NCBI GenBank assembly: GCA_040880805.1
Contig: JBBDHW010000047.1
Location: 4,578-53,421, forward strand
DNA from: Acidimicrobiia bacterium
GTDB lineage: Bacteria > Actinomycetota > Acidimicrobiia > IMCC26256 > DASPTH01
Length of the DNA stretch: 48,844 nt
Direction: 5' to 3'
Shown here: positions 39,476 to 47,798 of the stretch, piece by piece
Layout of the letters: each line of letters begins with the position of its first letter
Numbering within the stretch: the first letter of the stretch is position 1
Made by a program: the position numbers and the translations under genes
The notes under the pieces: model-generated
What the model was told of the DNA's origin: nothing
The model's input: the letters and a program-made list of their open reading frames with translations, nothing else
The model's database searches: none

Positions 39476-40858
39476 GTGGTGGGGACACCCCAACAACCCG
39501 ATATCGAGGAGCTGGGTCGCCTCATCGACGCCGACGAGATCGACACCGTGGTCGTCGCATTTCCCGACCTCCAGGGTCGCTTGATGGGCAAGCGCGTCAC
39601 CGGGCGCTTCTTCCGCGGTCACGTGTTGGAGCATGGCATCGATGCCTGCAGCTACTTGCTCGCGGTCGACGTCGACATGACACCGCTCCCCGATTATCGG
39701 TTCGCGAGCTGGGAGACGGGCTACGGCGACGTGGTGTGCCGTCCCGATCTCGCGACGCTCCGGCTGCTGCCGTGGTTGGAGAAGACCGCCCTGGTCCTCT
39801 GCGACCTCTTCGACGAGACCACGGGCGAGCCCGTCGACGTCGCGCCGCGCCAGATCTTGCGTCGTCAGATCGCCCGCGCCCAGGAGGCCGGCTACACGAT
39901 CAAGTGTGGCTCGGAGCTCGAGTTCATCCTGTTCCGTGACACCTACGAGGAAGCCGCCGCGAAGGGATACGCAGGCCTCACCCCGCACAGCTCGTACATC
40001 GAGGACTACCACGTGTTACAGACCACCCGCGACGAGTACCTCATCCGTGCGATCCGCAACGGCGTCGACAACGCGGGTATCCGGGTCGAGTTCTCCAAGG
40101 GTGAAGCCGGCCTCGGCCAGCACGAGATCAACCTCATGTACGCCGAAGCGCTGGAGATGGCCGACCGTCACGCGATCTACAAGAACGCGGCGAAGGAGAT
40201 CGCCGGACTCAACGGCCGCTCGCTCACTTTCATGGCGAAGTACGACATGGACGCGCCCGGGTCGTCGTGTCACATCCACTCGAGCGTGTGGGATGCGACC
40301 GGCGACACTGCGTTGATGCACGATCCCGCCGCGCTCGATCACATGTCCGACGTGTTCCGCGGTTGGCTCGGTGGGTCGCTCGCGCTCAGCGGCGAGTTGG
40401 CGTGGCTCTACGCGCCCACGGTGAATTCCTACAAGCGCTACCAGCCCGAGTCGTGGGCGCCCACCGCGATCGCGTGGGGTCGCGACAACCGCACCTGCGG
40501 CTTCCGCGTGGTCGGCGACAGTGCGACGAGTCATCGCATGGAGAACCGCATACCGGGCGCCGACTGCAACCCGTACCTGGCCTTCGCGGCCACGATCGCC
40601 GCAGGGCTCTACGGCATCGAGCACGGCATCGAGCCGCCCGAACGATTCGACGGCAACGCGTACGAAGCGCACGAAGTTCCGCGCGTCCCGCACAGCATCG
40701 TCGACGCGATCGCGGAACTGGAACACAGCGAAGCGGCCGTGGCGGCCTTCGGACCCGACGTGCATGAACATCTGGTCAACACGGCGCAGCAGGAATGGCT
40801 CGCGTTCGGCGGTGTCGTCACCGACTGGGAACGTCGCCGCTGCTTCGAGCAATTCTGA
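39476..40858 (+). CDS. Glutamine-synthetase-family amide ligase
   Basis: 460 aa from GTG with AAGAGGG upstream. Domains: beta-grasp (VVAFPDLQGRLMGKRVTGRF) and catalytic barrel with GSELEFILF, HEINLMYAEALEMADRH, the ATP/ammonia-site GSSCHIHSSVWD, and RVVGDSATSHRMENRIPGAD. Length and the HEINLMY block fit the GlnA4/PuuA-like gamma-glutamyl-amine ligases more than housekeeping glutamine synthetase (no adenylylation loop seen). It would join glutamate to an amine using ATP. The SDR 11 bp downstream suggests a two-step amine or amino-alcohol pathway. Substrate not known. Confidence 0.88.
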   Translation: MVGTPQQPDIEELGRLIDADEIDTVVVAFPDLQGRLMGKRVTGRFFRGHVLEHGIDACSYLLAVDVDMTPLPDYRFASWETGYGDVVCRPDLATLRLLPWLEKTALVLCDLFDETTGEPVDVAPRQILRRQIARAQEAGYTIKCGSELEFILFRDTYEEAAAKGYAGLTPHSSYIEDYHVLQTTRDEYLIRAIRNGVDNAGIRVEFSKGEAGLGQHEINLMYAEALEMADRHAIYKNAAKEIAGLNGRSLTFMAKYDMDAPGSSCHIHSSVWDATGDTALMHDPAALDHMSDVFRGWLGGSLALSGELAWLYAPTVNSYKRYQPESWAPTAIAWGRDNRTCGFRVVGDSATSHRMENRIPGADCNPYLAFAATIAAGLYGIEHGIEPPERFDGNAYEAHEVPRVPHSIVDAIAELEHSEAAVAAFGPDVHEHLVNTAQQEWLAFGGVVTDWERRRCFEQF

Positions 40859-40869
40859 AGGGGGTCTGC

Positions 40870-41643
40870 TTGGCCGGCTGCGAGAGGTTGCGTGACCGCG
40901 TTGCGGTCGTCACCGGTGCCGGGAGCGGGATCGGACTCGCCACGGTTCGGAGGCTCGCCGACGAGGGTGCACGCGTGGTGGCGATCGATATCGACGAACC
41001 CGCCGGCGCGGCGGCCGCGGCGGAGGTCGACGGATTGTTCATCCGTGCCGACGTCGCGTCGGAAGACGATGTCGAGGCTGCGTTCCGCGGGGCGCACGAA
41101 GCGTTCGGTTCGATCGACGTGTCGTTCCACAACGCCGGTATCTCGCCGCCCGACGACGATTCGATCCTGACCACGTCGACGGAGATGTGGCAACACGTGC
41201 AGGACGTCAACCTGCGGTCGGTCTACCTCTGCTGCAAACACGTCATCCCGTACATGCAGCGTCAGGGACGGGGCTCGATCATCAACACAGCGTCGTTCGT
41301 CGCGGTCGTGGGTTCCGCGACGTCACAGGTCTCCTACACCGCATCGAAGGGCGGTGTGCTCGCGATGAGCCGGGAGCTCGGCGTGCAGTTCGCGCGTGAC
41401 GGCATTCGCGTGAACGCACTCTGCCCGGGTCCGGTGCGCACCCCGATGCTCGACGAGCTGTTCGCGAGCGATCCCGAGCGAGCCGCGCGCCGGCTGGTGC
41501 ACATCCCGACCGGTCGGTTCGCCGAACCCGAGGAGATCGCCGCCGCCGCCGCGTTCCTCGCCAGCGACGACGCATCGTTTGTCACCGCGTCGACGTTCCT
41601 GGTCGACGGCGGCATCTCGGCTGCGTACGTCACGCCCGAGTGA
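40870..41643 (+). CDS. Short-chain dehydrogenase/reductase, TTG start
   Basis: 257 aa from a TTG at 40870, preceded by GAAGGGGG. TGAGSGIG cofactor motif, Asp at AIDIDEPAG (NAD), HNAGISPPDD, YTASKGGVLAM as catalytic Tyr-x3-Lys, and a FabG-like end (DDASFVTASTFLVDGGISAA). In an operon with the glutamine-synthetase-like ligase. A second TTG at 40885 after GCGAGAGG is an alternative start. Probably oxidises a hydroxy or amino-alcohol group of the amide or its product. Confidence 0.9.
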   Translation: MAGCERLRDRVAVVTGAGSGIGLATVRRLADEGARVVAIDIDEPAGAAAAAEVDGLFIRADVASEDDVEAAFRGAHEAFGSIDVSFHNAGISPPDDDSILTTSTEMWQHVQDVNLRSVYLCCKHVIPYMQRQGRGSIINTASFVAVVGSATSQVSYTASKGGVLAMSRELGVQFARDGIRVNALCPGPVRTPMLDELFASDPERAARRLVHIPTGRFAEPEEIAAAAAFLASDDASFVTASTFLVDGGISAAYVTPE

Positions 41644-41700
41644 CGGAGGCGACGCGTCGTCGTATCATCACGCGGGCACGAGCGATGACGGGAGGCCACG

Positions 41701-42708
41701 ATGGGCGGTGACGACGGGACCGACCACGAGCGGACGCCTGAAGAGATCGAGCGGGACGAGGTCGCCCAGGGTTACAAGCGGCCCTTTGAGCCTCCGTCCC
41801 CGCCGCCTCCGTTTACGATCCCGAAGCCACCTCCTCCACCGAAGTATCCGGAACCCCCACCCTCACCCAAGAATCCGGATCCGGATCTCACGAAGCACGC
41901 GACCGACCAGGGGTACAAGCCCGAGTGGATTCCGCCCACTCCTCCCGCGGGGTCGCAGCCGTCACCTGCGCCCACCCCGAAGCCGCGCGGCATGTTCTTC
42001 CGCGGCAAGAAGAACTGGTGGCGTGCGCTCCTGGTGGGCGGCGGCGTGGTCGCGGGGATCGTCGTCATCCTGACGTTCGCGGGCGGCGGGAGCGACGAGA
42101 ACGACGACAAGAAGTCGGCGAGCCCACCCGGGACCGCAGAAAACACCGCGCCCACGACCGCTGCACCGACCTCCGCCGCGCCGAGCGGCGGGGACCTCGC
42201 GTCGGCCTCGCTCCCGACGTCGATCGCCTTCGTCGCGACCAAGACTGCTGAGCCGGTGCCGCCACCCGCACCGATCCAGCCCGCGAGATCGCCGTTCCGC
42301 AGCACGCTCACGACCGCGTCGTCATGCCCGGGTGGGAAGTGCAGCTACACCACCAAGATGAACCTGGGCAGCGCGACCGTGGTGGGCGCGATTCCCGACG
42401 TGGCGTGGACCCGGAACGGCGCCATGTGGCACCTCGACAGCGTTGGCAACTACCAGTCGTCGAACACCGGGGGGCTCCAGTGCGTGTACCACACCGCGCA
42501 AACGTGGGACCTCACCGTCACCAAGGCGCAGAAGAGCGGCAGCACGTCGGTCGCGACCGACTGGCAAGGCACGCTGCACTGGGAGGTGCGTCTCGACGAA
42601 GGACTCTCGGCGGCCGCGATCGCGGAGAAGTACTGCCCGCCCTACCAGAACGTCACCGACTGGAGCGTGGTCGCGAGCACGAATCCCGCGTCACTCCCAG
42701 CGGGCTGA
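41701..42708 (+). CDS. Pro-rich single-pass membrane protein, unknown function
   Basis: 335 aa, RBS GGGAGG. Residues 1-95 are a cytoplasmic Pro-rich segment (KRPFEPPSPPPPFTIPKP and similar), followed by a basic WW patch (KKNWWRALLVGGGVVAG) and one membrane helix (about 106-126), then a Ser/Thr/Ala linker and a C-terminal extracytoplasmic domain with four Cys (CPGGKC, LQCVYHT, KYCPPY). TATCAT at 41660-41665 may be its -10. No homologue recognised; the Pro-rich tail suggests binding partners, as in actinobacterial division or signalling proteins, but this is speculative. Confidence 0.75.
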   Translation: MGGDDGTDHERTPEEIERDEVAQGYKRPFEPPSPPPPFTIPKPPPPPKYPEPPPSPKNPDPDLTKHATDQGYKPEWIPPTPPAGSQPSPAPTPKPRGMFFRGKKNWWRALLVGGGVVAGIVVILTFAGGGSDENDDKKSASPPGTAENTAPTTAAPTSAAPSGGDLASASLPTSIAFVATKTAEPVPPPAPIQPARSPFRSTLTTASSCPGGKCSYTTKMNLGSATVVGAIPDVAWTRNGAMWHLDSVGNYQSSNTGGLQCVYHTAQTWDLTVTKAQKSGSTSVATDWQGTLHWEVRLDEGLSAAAIAEKYCPPYQNVTDWSVVASTNPASLPAG

Positions 42709-42723
42709 AGGATCGACGACTTC

Positions 42724-43110
42724 GTGAGCCGAGTGATCGTGGTACTGGCGATTCCGGGTATTGCGATGATGTCGGGTTACTTCGACGGTCCGGTCGATCC
42801 CGACGGTTCGCTGCTCGAGCGCGGCGTGTCCGAGGTTTCACGGTGTGGGCAATCGACCGACCCGGCTATGTTCGTCGGGCGCGTCCGCGCTCGCGCCACG
42901 GCTCGATATCTTCGGGCAGGCGGATCTCGTGCGCGGCGCGCTCGATGTGTTCGCGGCCGAGCATGACATCGGCGCGGGCTTCTTCGTCGCCGCGCATTCG
43001 TACGGGCTGAAGCTCTCGCTCGTGATGGCTGCCAACGCGCGCGGCCGTCGGTTGCTCGGCATCGACGGGTCGGGACCGGCCTCCGGTACGCCATCGATCC
43101 CCGGCATCCA
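42724..43110 (+). pseudogene. Decayed alpha/beta hydrolase fragment
   Basis: Three consecutive frames carry successive parts of one hydrolase N-terminus. Frame 1 reads VIVVLAIPGIAMMSGYFDGP then VDPDGSLLERGVSEV; a second frame continues RGFTVWAIDRPGY; a third reads LDIFGQADLVRGALDVFAAE then HDIGAGFFVAAHSYGLKLSL, with the nucleophile elbow AHSYGLK, then MAANARGRRLLGIDGSGPAS. After that the homology stops, so the C-terminal half with the Asp/His is missing. At least two frameshifts plus truncation, with the break just before the HNH gene, indicate a pseudogene. Confidence 0.75.
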
Positions 43111-43113
43111 GAG

Positions 43114-43139
43114 TGCCGGGGCCCCGGCATCGCCGGGGC
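43114..43139. terminator. Overlapping GC hairpins after the HNH gene stop
   Basis: TGCCGGGG/CCCCGGCA at 43114-43129 is a perfect 16-bp palindrome; GCCCCGGC (43121-43128) / GCCGGGGC (43132-43139) is an alternative 8-bp stem with loop ATC. It is immediately downstream of the minus-strand HNH stop at 43140. Confidence 0.5.
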
Positions 43140-44285
43140 TCACGGTGGGACGAGTTGGCGGGCGTCGGATGGTCCGAACGCTCGCCATCCGTAGTAGGTC
43201 TTGAGCCGGTGGTGGTGCCGGCAGATCCGCCAAGTGTTCTCTTGGTTGGTGGGACCGTGTTCTTCGACGGGCATGATGTGGTCGATCTCGAGGCGTTGTT
43301 GGTTGTCGCAACCGTCGACGCCGCACACCGTGTAGGTGGCTTCGAGCCAGCGGCGCAGCTTGGCGGGAATTGTGCGCTTCGGTGACGAGATCGTGGTGAC
43401 GTCGGTGCCCTCACGGGCGAGCACGGTGACGCGTGCATCGTCGAGGAGCCCGCGGGCGACGGTGACGGGGATGGGGCCGATGCCGGCGAGCTCGCAGCGT
43501 TCGCCCGGCTCGACGTAGCCGCGGACGAGGGCGGCATGGTCGGCGTAAAGGCGGACCTCGATCGGCTTCGACAGCGTGTTCCCGGTGGCCAACGCGACGA
43601 GTGCGTCGGCGACGTACGCCGGCCGGGGTTCGACCCGTCCCGCGGCGCGCGCGGCGCGGAAGATCTCGTCGGTCTTGATCGACAACGCCGACGCCACCCG
43701 GGCGCCGTCGTCGGGTGCCAACCGAACGTCCATGCGGTACGCGCCGTCGCGATCGGTCCAGGTGCGCAGGGCCCGGGTCTCGTGCAAGCGCCGCGCGGCG
43801 GCCTGATCGTCGACGGCGCGCACCGAGACGTCCCGGCACTGGTCGCGCAGTCCCTTGAACGATGACGAGGACCGCGCCGTGGCCAACAACCGGGCTTCCG
43901 CGTCCGGGTCCAGCGTGGCGGTCGCCGCGATCTCGACAGCCTGTGCTTCGGAGAGCTCCCCGGCCCGGAACGCCGCCGCGGTCGTCGGCAACGCCTCCAA
44001 CTCGCGTGCGGTCTGCATGGACCGGGTCGCGGCACCCACGCTCACCCCCGTCGACGCCGCCAACCAGTGCGCGGCGCTGCGATGCCCCTCCCGCTTCCAC
44101 GACAGCGCGCTCTCGACCCGCCGGGCCGCGAGCCCGCGGCCCGCCACCGACAACCGCTCGCAGCGCGTGAACAGGTCCACCAGCTTCTTCGCGCCCGACG
44201 CGTCGAGGGTCCCCGGCTCGAGCTCGGCCACCACCCCTTCCAGAGCTGCCACCGCCGAACGAACTCGCTCGAACACACTCGCCAC
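43140..44285 (-). CDS. DUF222 - HNH endonuclease (13E12-repeat family)
   Basis: 381 aa from a GTG after GGGGAGG. DUF222 region about 1-270 (SVFERVRSAVAALEGVVAEL, KKLVDLFTRCERLSVAGRGL, AHWLAASTGVSVGAATRSMQ), then the HNH site at the C-terminus: CGVDGCDNQQRLEIDHIMPV followed by NTWRICRHHHRLK, with Cys pairs and the catalytic Asp-His. These are the abundant 13E12-repeat proteins of actinobacteria, possibly mobile or DNA-damage related. The promoter has an SOS box, so expression should rise on DNA damage. Confidence 0.93.
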   Translation of the reverse strand: MASVFERVRSAVAALEGVVAELEPGTLDASGAKKLVDLFTRCERLSVAGRGLAARRVESALSWKREGHRSAAHWLAASTGVSVGAATRSMQTARELEALPTTAAAFRAGELSEAQAVEIAATATLDPDAEARLLATARSSSSFKGLRDQCRDVSVRAVDDQAAARRLHETRALRTWTDRDGAYRMDVRLAPDDGARVASALSIKTDEIFRAARAAGRVEPRPAYVADALVALATGNTLSKPIEVRLYADHAALVRGYVEPGERCELAGIGPIPVTVARGLLDDARVTVLAREGTDVTTISSPKRTIPAKLRRWLEATYTVCGVDGCDNQQRLEIDHIMPVEEHGPTNQENTWRICRHHHRLKTYYGWRAFGPSDARQLVPP

Positions 44286-44343
44286 GACGCTCACCTCCCC
44301 GAACCATCCGGCCCGCCGGTCGCGAGCCTGGGGAAGCACCCCC

Positions 44344-44371
44344 ATACTACCGAACACCTGTTCGGTGTCAA
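44344..44371 (-). promoter_or_regulatory. LexA/SOS-controlled promoter of the DUF222-HNH gene
   Basis: On the minus strand: -35 TTGACA (44371-44366), 16-bp spacer, -10 TAGTAT (44349-44344). The spacer is exactly the palindrome CCGAACAGGTGTTCGG, containing the actinobacterial SOS box CGAAC-N4-GTTCG. LexA bound there would cover the promoter. Transcription would start near 44337, about 52 nt before the GTG. Confidence 0.85.
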
Positions 44372-44411
44372 CCCCCTCTTTCGCGGACCCTCCGGGGAAT
44401 CGGCGGCGAGG

Positions 44412-44417
44412 CATGAT
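44412..44417 (+). promoter_or_regulatory. -10-like CATGAT before the Rieske oxygenase start
   Basis: CATGAT, then 6 nt, then the GTG at 44424; no ribosome binding site is present, so a leaderless start is likely. Only the A and final T of TANNNT are kept. Confidence 0.35.
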
Positions 44418-44423
44418 TGCCGC

Positions 44424-45740
44424 GTGCATCCTCTTGCCATTACCGACCCGGAACGCATCCCCGCGGCGCGCTACTACGCGCCCGAGTTCTTCGAGGCCGA
44501 GTGCGAGCACCTGTGGCCGCACGTGTGGCAGATGGCGTGCCGGCTCGAGGAGATTCCCGACGACGGCGACTTCGTGGAGTACCGCATCCTCGACCAGTCG
44601 ATCATCGTGGTGCGCGTCGACAACGACACGATCAAGGCCTACTTCAACGCGTGCCGTCATCGTGGGACGAAACTGGTCGACGACCGGGGTAACTGTGAAG
44701 GCGGCGGGATTATCTGCCCGTTCCACGGTTGGTGCTGGAACCTCGACGGTTCGAACTCGTTCGTGTACGAGCCCGAGCTCTTCTCGGAGGCGGCGCGTAA
44801 TCCCGACGACTTGCGGCTCGTCGAGTGCCAGGTCGATACGTGGGCGGGTTGCGTGTTCGTCAACATGGACCCCGACGCGCCGCCGCTGCACGCGTCGCTG
44901 GGATCGCTGCCCGCATTGCTCGATCCGCTCAACGTCGGCGAGATGCGCACCACGTGGTGGCAATCGACGGTGCTTCCCGCGAACTGGAAGCTCGCGATGG
45001 AAGCGTTCTTCGAGGGCTACCACGTGATGCAGACGCATCCCCAGCTGATGACGCGGCGAGGTGGTGGCGCGAACCGTCCGGATGAGGACTTCATCGAGTT
45101 GCAGATCGAGGGCATGATCACGCTCGGCACGGGGATGGGCGACGGCATGATCCTGCCGAAAGACATCGAAGTCGCGCGCAGCCTCCGTGGTCTCGAGCTG
45201 CCGGACGATCGTGGGGCTGCGATGCGTGACTGGCACTTCACGCTCAACGACACCACCACACGCACGTCTCGCGAGGCCGGCATCAACATGCCCGACCTCA
45301 ACTCGACACACCCGGGCAACGCGGTGTTCTTCGCGTTCCCGCACTTCTTCCTGCTTCCGATGTACGGCAACGCGACGCTGTACCGGTGCCGTCCGCTCAC
45401 ACCGGAGACGTGTCTCTACGAGCTGTGGTCCACCACGTTGTTCCCGGCCGACGACCGGCCGCCGCCGGTTCGGACGACGCCGGTGCCGATCGCGCACGAC
45501 GATCCGTGGTGGCCGGAGATCCCCGGCCAGGACTTCTCGAACATCCCGAGGCAGCAGGTGGGTCTCCACGCCCAGGGCTTCGAGTTCATGCGGCTCTCCC
45601 GGAGCGTGGAGGGGCTGATCAGCAACACGCATCGCCTCATCGACGGCTACCTCGCCGGGCTTCCCCTCGACCGGCTGGCCGCCGCCACCGAGCACGTGTG
45701 CACCGGCATCGACGTGCCGATCTACGACCTCGGGTTCTGA
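44424..45740 (+). CDS. Rieske non-heme iron oxygenase, alpha subunit
   Basis: 438 aa. Rieske [2Fe-2S] ligands Cys77-x-His79 (NACRHRGTKL) and Cys98-x2-His101 (CPFHGWCWN). The mononuclear iron site begins NWKLAMEAFFEGYHVMQTHP with His200 and His205; the third Asp should lie further C-terminal. Catalytic domain about 180-438. No beta subunit or ferredoxin gene is adjacent. Such enzymes hydroxylate aromatic or other ring compounds with O2 and electrons from a reductase encoded elsewhere. An in-frame upstream extension was rejected in favour of the leaderless GTG. Confidence 0.92.
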   Translation: MHPLAITDPERIPAARYYAPEFFEAECEHLWPHVWQMACRLEEIPDDGDFVEYRILDQSIIVVRVDNDTIKAYFNACRHRGTKLVDDRGNCEGGGIICPFHGWCWNLDGSNSFVYEPELFSEAARNPDDLRLVECQVDTWAGCVFVNMDPDAPPLHASLGSLPALLDPLNVGEMRTTWWQSTVLPANWKLAMEAFFEGYHVMQTHPQLMTRRGGGANRPDEDFIELQIEGMITLGTGMGDGMILPKDIEVARSLRGLELPDDRGAAMRDWHFTLNDTTTRTSREAGINMPDLNSTHPGNAVFFAFPHFFLLPMYGNATLYRCRPLTPETCLYELWSTTLFPADDRPPPVRTTPVPIAHDDPWWPEIPGQDFSNIPRQQVGLHAQGFEFMRLSRSVEGLISNTHRLIDGYLAGLPLDRLAAATEHVCTGIDVPIYDLGF

Positions 45741-45746
45741 CGCGAT

Positions 45747-46715
45747 TCAGGTGATGCCGTGGGCGATGCCCTCGCCCCAGGCATGGAGGCGCGCCCAGAA
45801 CTGCTCACGCGTGCTCGCGAAGTTGTGCATGTGCGACATGCGCGGGCACACGAACACGGTGATATCGGGCGACTGCTCGTATGCCCGCGGCTCCGAGTGC
45901 GGGTCGGGGCACACGTCGCGCTCACCCACGCCCACGAACACCGGCACTCTGATGGCGGCGGCTTCGGTGGCGACGCAACCGGGTTCGAGCATCTGGACGG
46001 CGCAGGGCGGCATCGTCGCCGAGCCCCACACCGGCACGCGTCCGCCTCGTGTGGGGTAGTCGCGCATGTCCTCGGCCACCATGTCGGGCGGCTCGTCGTC
46101 GTAATGGAAACCCCACGTGGTGATGGGGAGACCGTCGGCGCGCGGCGCGAAGACGTCGTCGCCGACTTCCGTGTCGGGAGGGAACACGAGCGCCGTCTGG
46201 AGCGCGCTGAACCCGAGCACCCCGATGCCGGCGTATGTGCCGAGTAAGCCTTGCTGGACGATCGTGAAGCAACCGCCCATCGACTGGCCGATGCCGAGGA
46301 GCACCGCGTCGCCAACCGGCGGGTACCCGTCGGTGAGAGTCCCGTCGGCAAGGGCCGCGCCAACGTGCGCGACGGTCGCCGCGTTGGCGGCAGCGACCAC
46401 GCCGAACGTGAGCCTTTCGGGGTCGGACGGCGCGCTGCTCTCGCCCACGTCGAGGTGGTCGCAGCTCACGAAGATCCAGCCGCGGCGCGCGTGCCAGCCC
46501 GCCTGACCACCGACTGGCCCACCGTCCGAACCGTCCGGCATGGCGAACGTGAAGTACTGGCGGCTGTACCCACCGCCCGGAAACCCGAAGCACACGACGG
46601 GCGGTGTGCCGATCGTCGCGGGATCGGGAAGCGTGACCGTGGCTCTCGTGTGCAGCGGTTCGCCGAGACCGGCCGCTTCGGTGACGTCGACGGTGACATC
46701 GATTGATCTGCTCAT
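45747..46715 (-). CDS. Alpha/beta hydrolase-like protein
   Basis: 322 aa. VVCFGFPGGGYSRQYF is the oxyanion-loop region, GIGQSMGG the nucleophile elbow (Ser about 152), GVGERDVCPDP a possible acid, and MSHMHNF the His. Fits the alpha/beta hydrolase fold; the insertion after strand 6 (TTWGFHYDDEPPDMVAEDMR) is long. Converges with the Rieske gene with 6 bp between the stops. Substrate unknown, possibly a carboxylic ester. Confidence 0.83.
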   Translation of the reverse strand: MSRSIDVTVDVTEAAGLGEPLHTRATVTLPDPATIGTPPVVCFGFPGGGYSRQYFTFAMPDGSDGGPVGGQAGWHARRGWIFVSCDHLDVGESSAPSDPERLTFGVVAAANAATVAHVGAALADGTLTDGYPPVGDAVLLGIGQSMGGCFTIVQQGLLGTYAGIGVLGFSALQTALVFPPDTEVGDDVFAPRADGLPITTWGFHYDDEPPDMVAEDMRDYPTRGGRVPVWGSATMPPCAVQMLEPGCVATEAAAIRVPVFVGVGERDVCPDPHSEPRAYEQSPDITVFVCPRMSHMHNFASTREQFWARLHAWGEGIAHGIT

Positions 46716-46721
46716 GCCGCC

Positions 46722-46727
46722 ATCATC
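46722..46727 (-). promoter_or_regulatory. -10-like GATGAT before the alpha/beta hydrolase start
   Basis: GATGAT, then 6 nt, then the ATG at 46715. Weak match to TANNNT; the spacing is that of the other leaderless candidates. Confidence 0.25.
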
Positions 46728-46765
46728 CCGCCACGGCGTTGCGCCGCGCCATCCCGCGGTACTAG

Positions 46766-47788
46766 ATGAAGGGGATGAACGAAGAGCCTCGTGACATCTC
46801 GGTGGCGTTGACCTACGACATGCGCGCCCCCGACTTCGGTGCGCCCACCGTCGACCTGTACCGAGCGGCCGTCGAGCAGTGCGCGTGGGCCGACCGCATC
46901 GGCTTCGACGCGGTGAGCCTCCTCGAGCACCACGCGTCGGTCGACGGCTACCTCCCGTCGCCGATCGTGCTCGGGAGCGCGGTCGCCGCTGTCACCGAAC
47001 GCATGCTGATCCGCATGAGCGTCGTCCTCCTCCCGCTGTACCACCCGATCCGCCTCGCCGAAGACCTCGCGGTGCTCGACCTCATCGCCGAAGGGCGGTT
47101 GCGCGTGACGGTGGGCGCGGGGTACCGCCCCGAGGAGTACGAGCAGTTCGACCTGAACATCAAGCGCCGGCCGTCGCTCATGGAAGAGGGCGTCGAGGTG
47201 CTCAAGCAGGCGTGGACGGGCGAGCCCTTCGTTTGGCGTGGCCGCACGGTGCGTATCCTGCCGCGGCCGGTGCAGGCTCCGAGACCGGCAATCGCGATGG
47301 GCGGGTCGTCACCCGCGAGCGCGAAGCGCGCCGCGCGTATCGCCGACGACTTCCAACCGGCGGTCCCGAAGCTCTACGGCATCTACCTCGAAGAGCTCGC
47401 CGCGCTCGGCAAGCCTGCGCCGGAACCGCGACGTGGTGGTGCCGGAGGTGGAGGTGGTGGCGGGATGTTCTTCCACATCGCCGAGGACACCGACCGCGCG
47501 TGGGCCCAGATCGCGCCGCACGCGATGCACGAGACCAACGACTACGCCGCGTGGGCAGCGGGGATGCGCGGCTCGCCCTACAAGTCGTTCGCCGATGCCG
47601 AGGAGCTGAGGGAGAGCGGGATGTACGAGATCGTCACCCCCGCCGATGCCGTCGACATCATCCGCGCGCGCGGTGGTGTGAGTTTCAAGCCGCTCATGGG
47701 CGGGCTCGACCCGGACATCGGGTGGGAGTCGCTGCACCTGTTCGAGTCGAAGGTCCTGCCGCGGCTGCGCGAGTCAGGTGTGTCGTGA
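46766..47788 (+). CDS. LLM-class (F420/FMN) oxidoreductase
   Basis: 340 aa. Luciferase-like barrel: AWADRIGFDAVSLLEHHASV, RMLIRMSVVLLPLYHPIRLA, DLIAEGRLRVTVGAGYRPEE and PAIAMGGSSPASAKRAARIA. It has a Gly-rich insertion (RRGGAGGGGGGG at about 223-234), where most relatives have a short loop. ATG at 46766 or at 46775 after AAGGGG; the latter has the better ribosome binding site. The VOC gene starts 10 bp after its stop, so the two are one unit. Substrate unknown. Confidence 0.88.
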   Translation: MKGMNEEPRDISVALTYDMRAPDFGAPTVDLYRAAVEQCAWADRIGFDAVSLLEHHASVDGYLPSPIVLGSAVAAVTERMLIRMSVVLLPLYHPIRLAEDLAVLDLIAEGRLRVTVGAGYRPEEYEQFDLNIKRRPSLMEEGVEVLKQAWTGEPFVWRGRTVRILPRPVQAPRPAIAMGGSSPASAKRAARIADDFQPAVPKLYGIYLEELAALGKPAPEPRRGGAGGGGGGGMFFHIAEDTDRAWAQIAPHAMHETNDYAAWAAGMRGSPYKSFADAEELRESGMYEIVTPADAVDIIRARGGVSFKPLMGGLDPDIGWESLHLFESKVLPRLRESGVS

Positions 47789-47798
47789 GCGCCCGATC

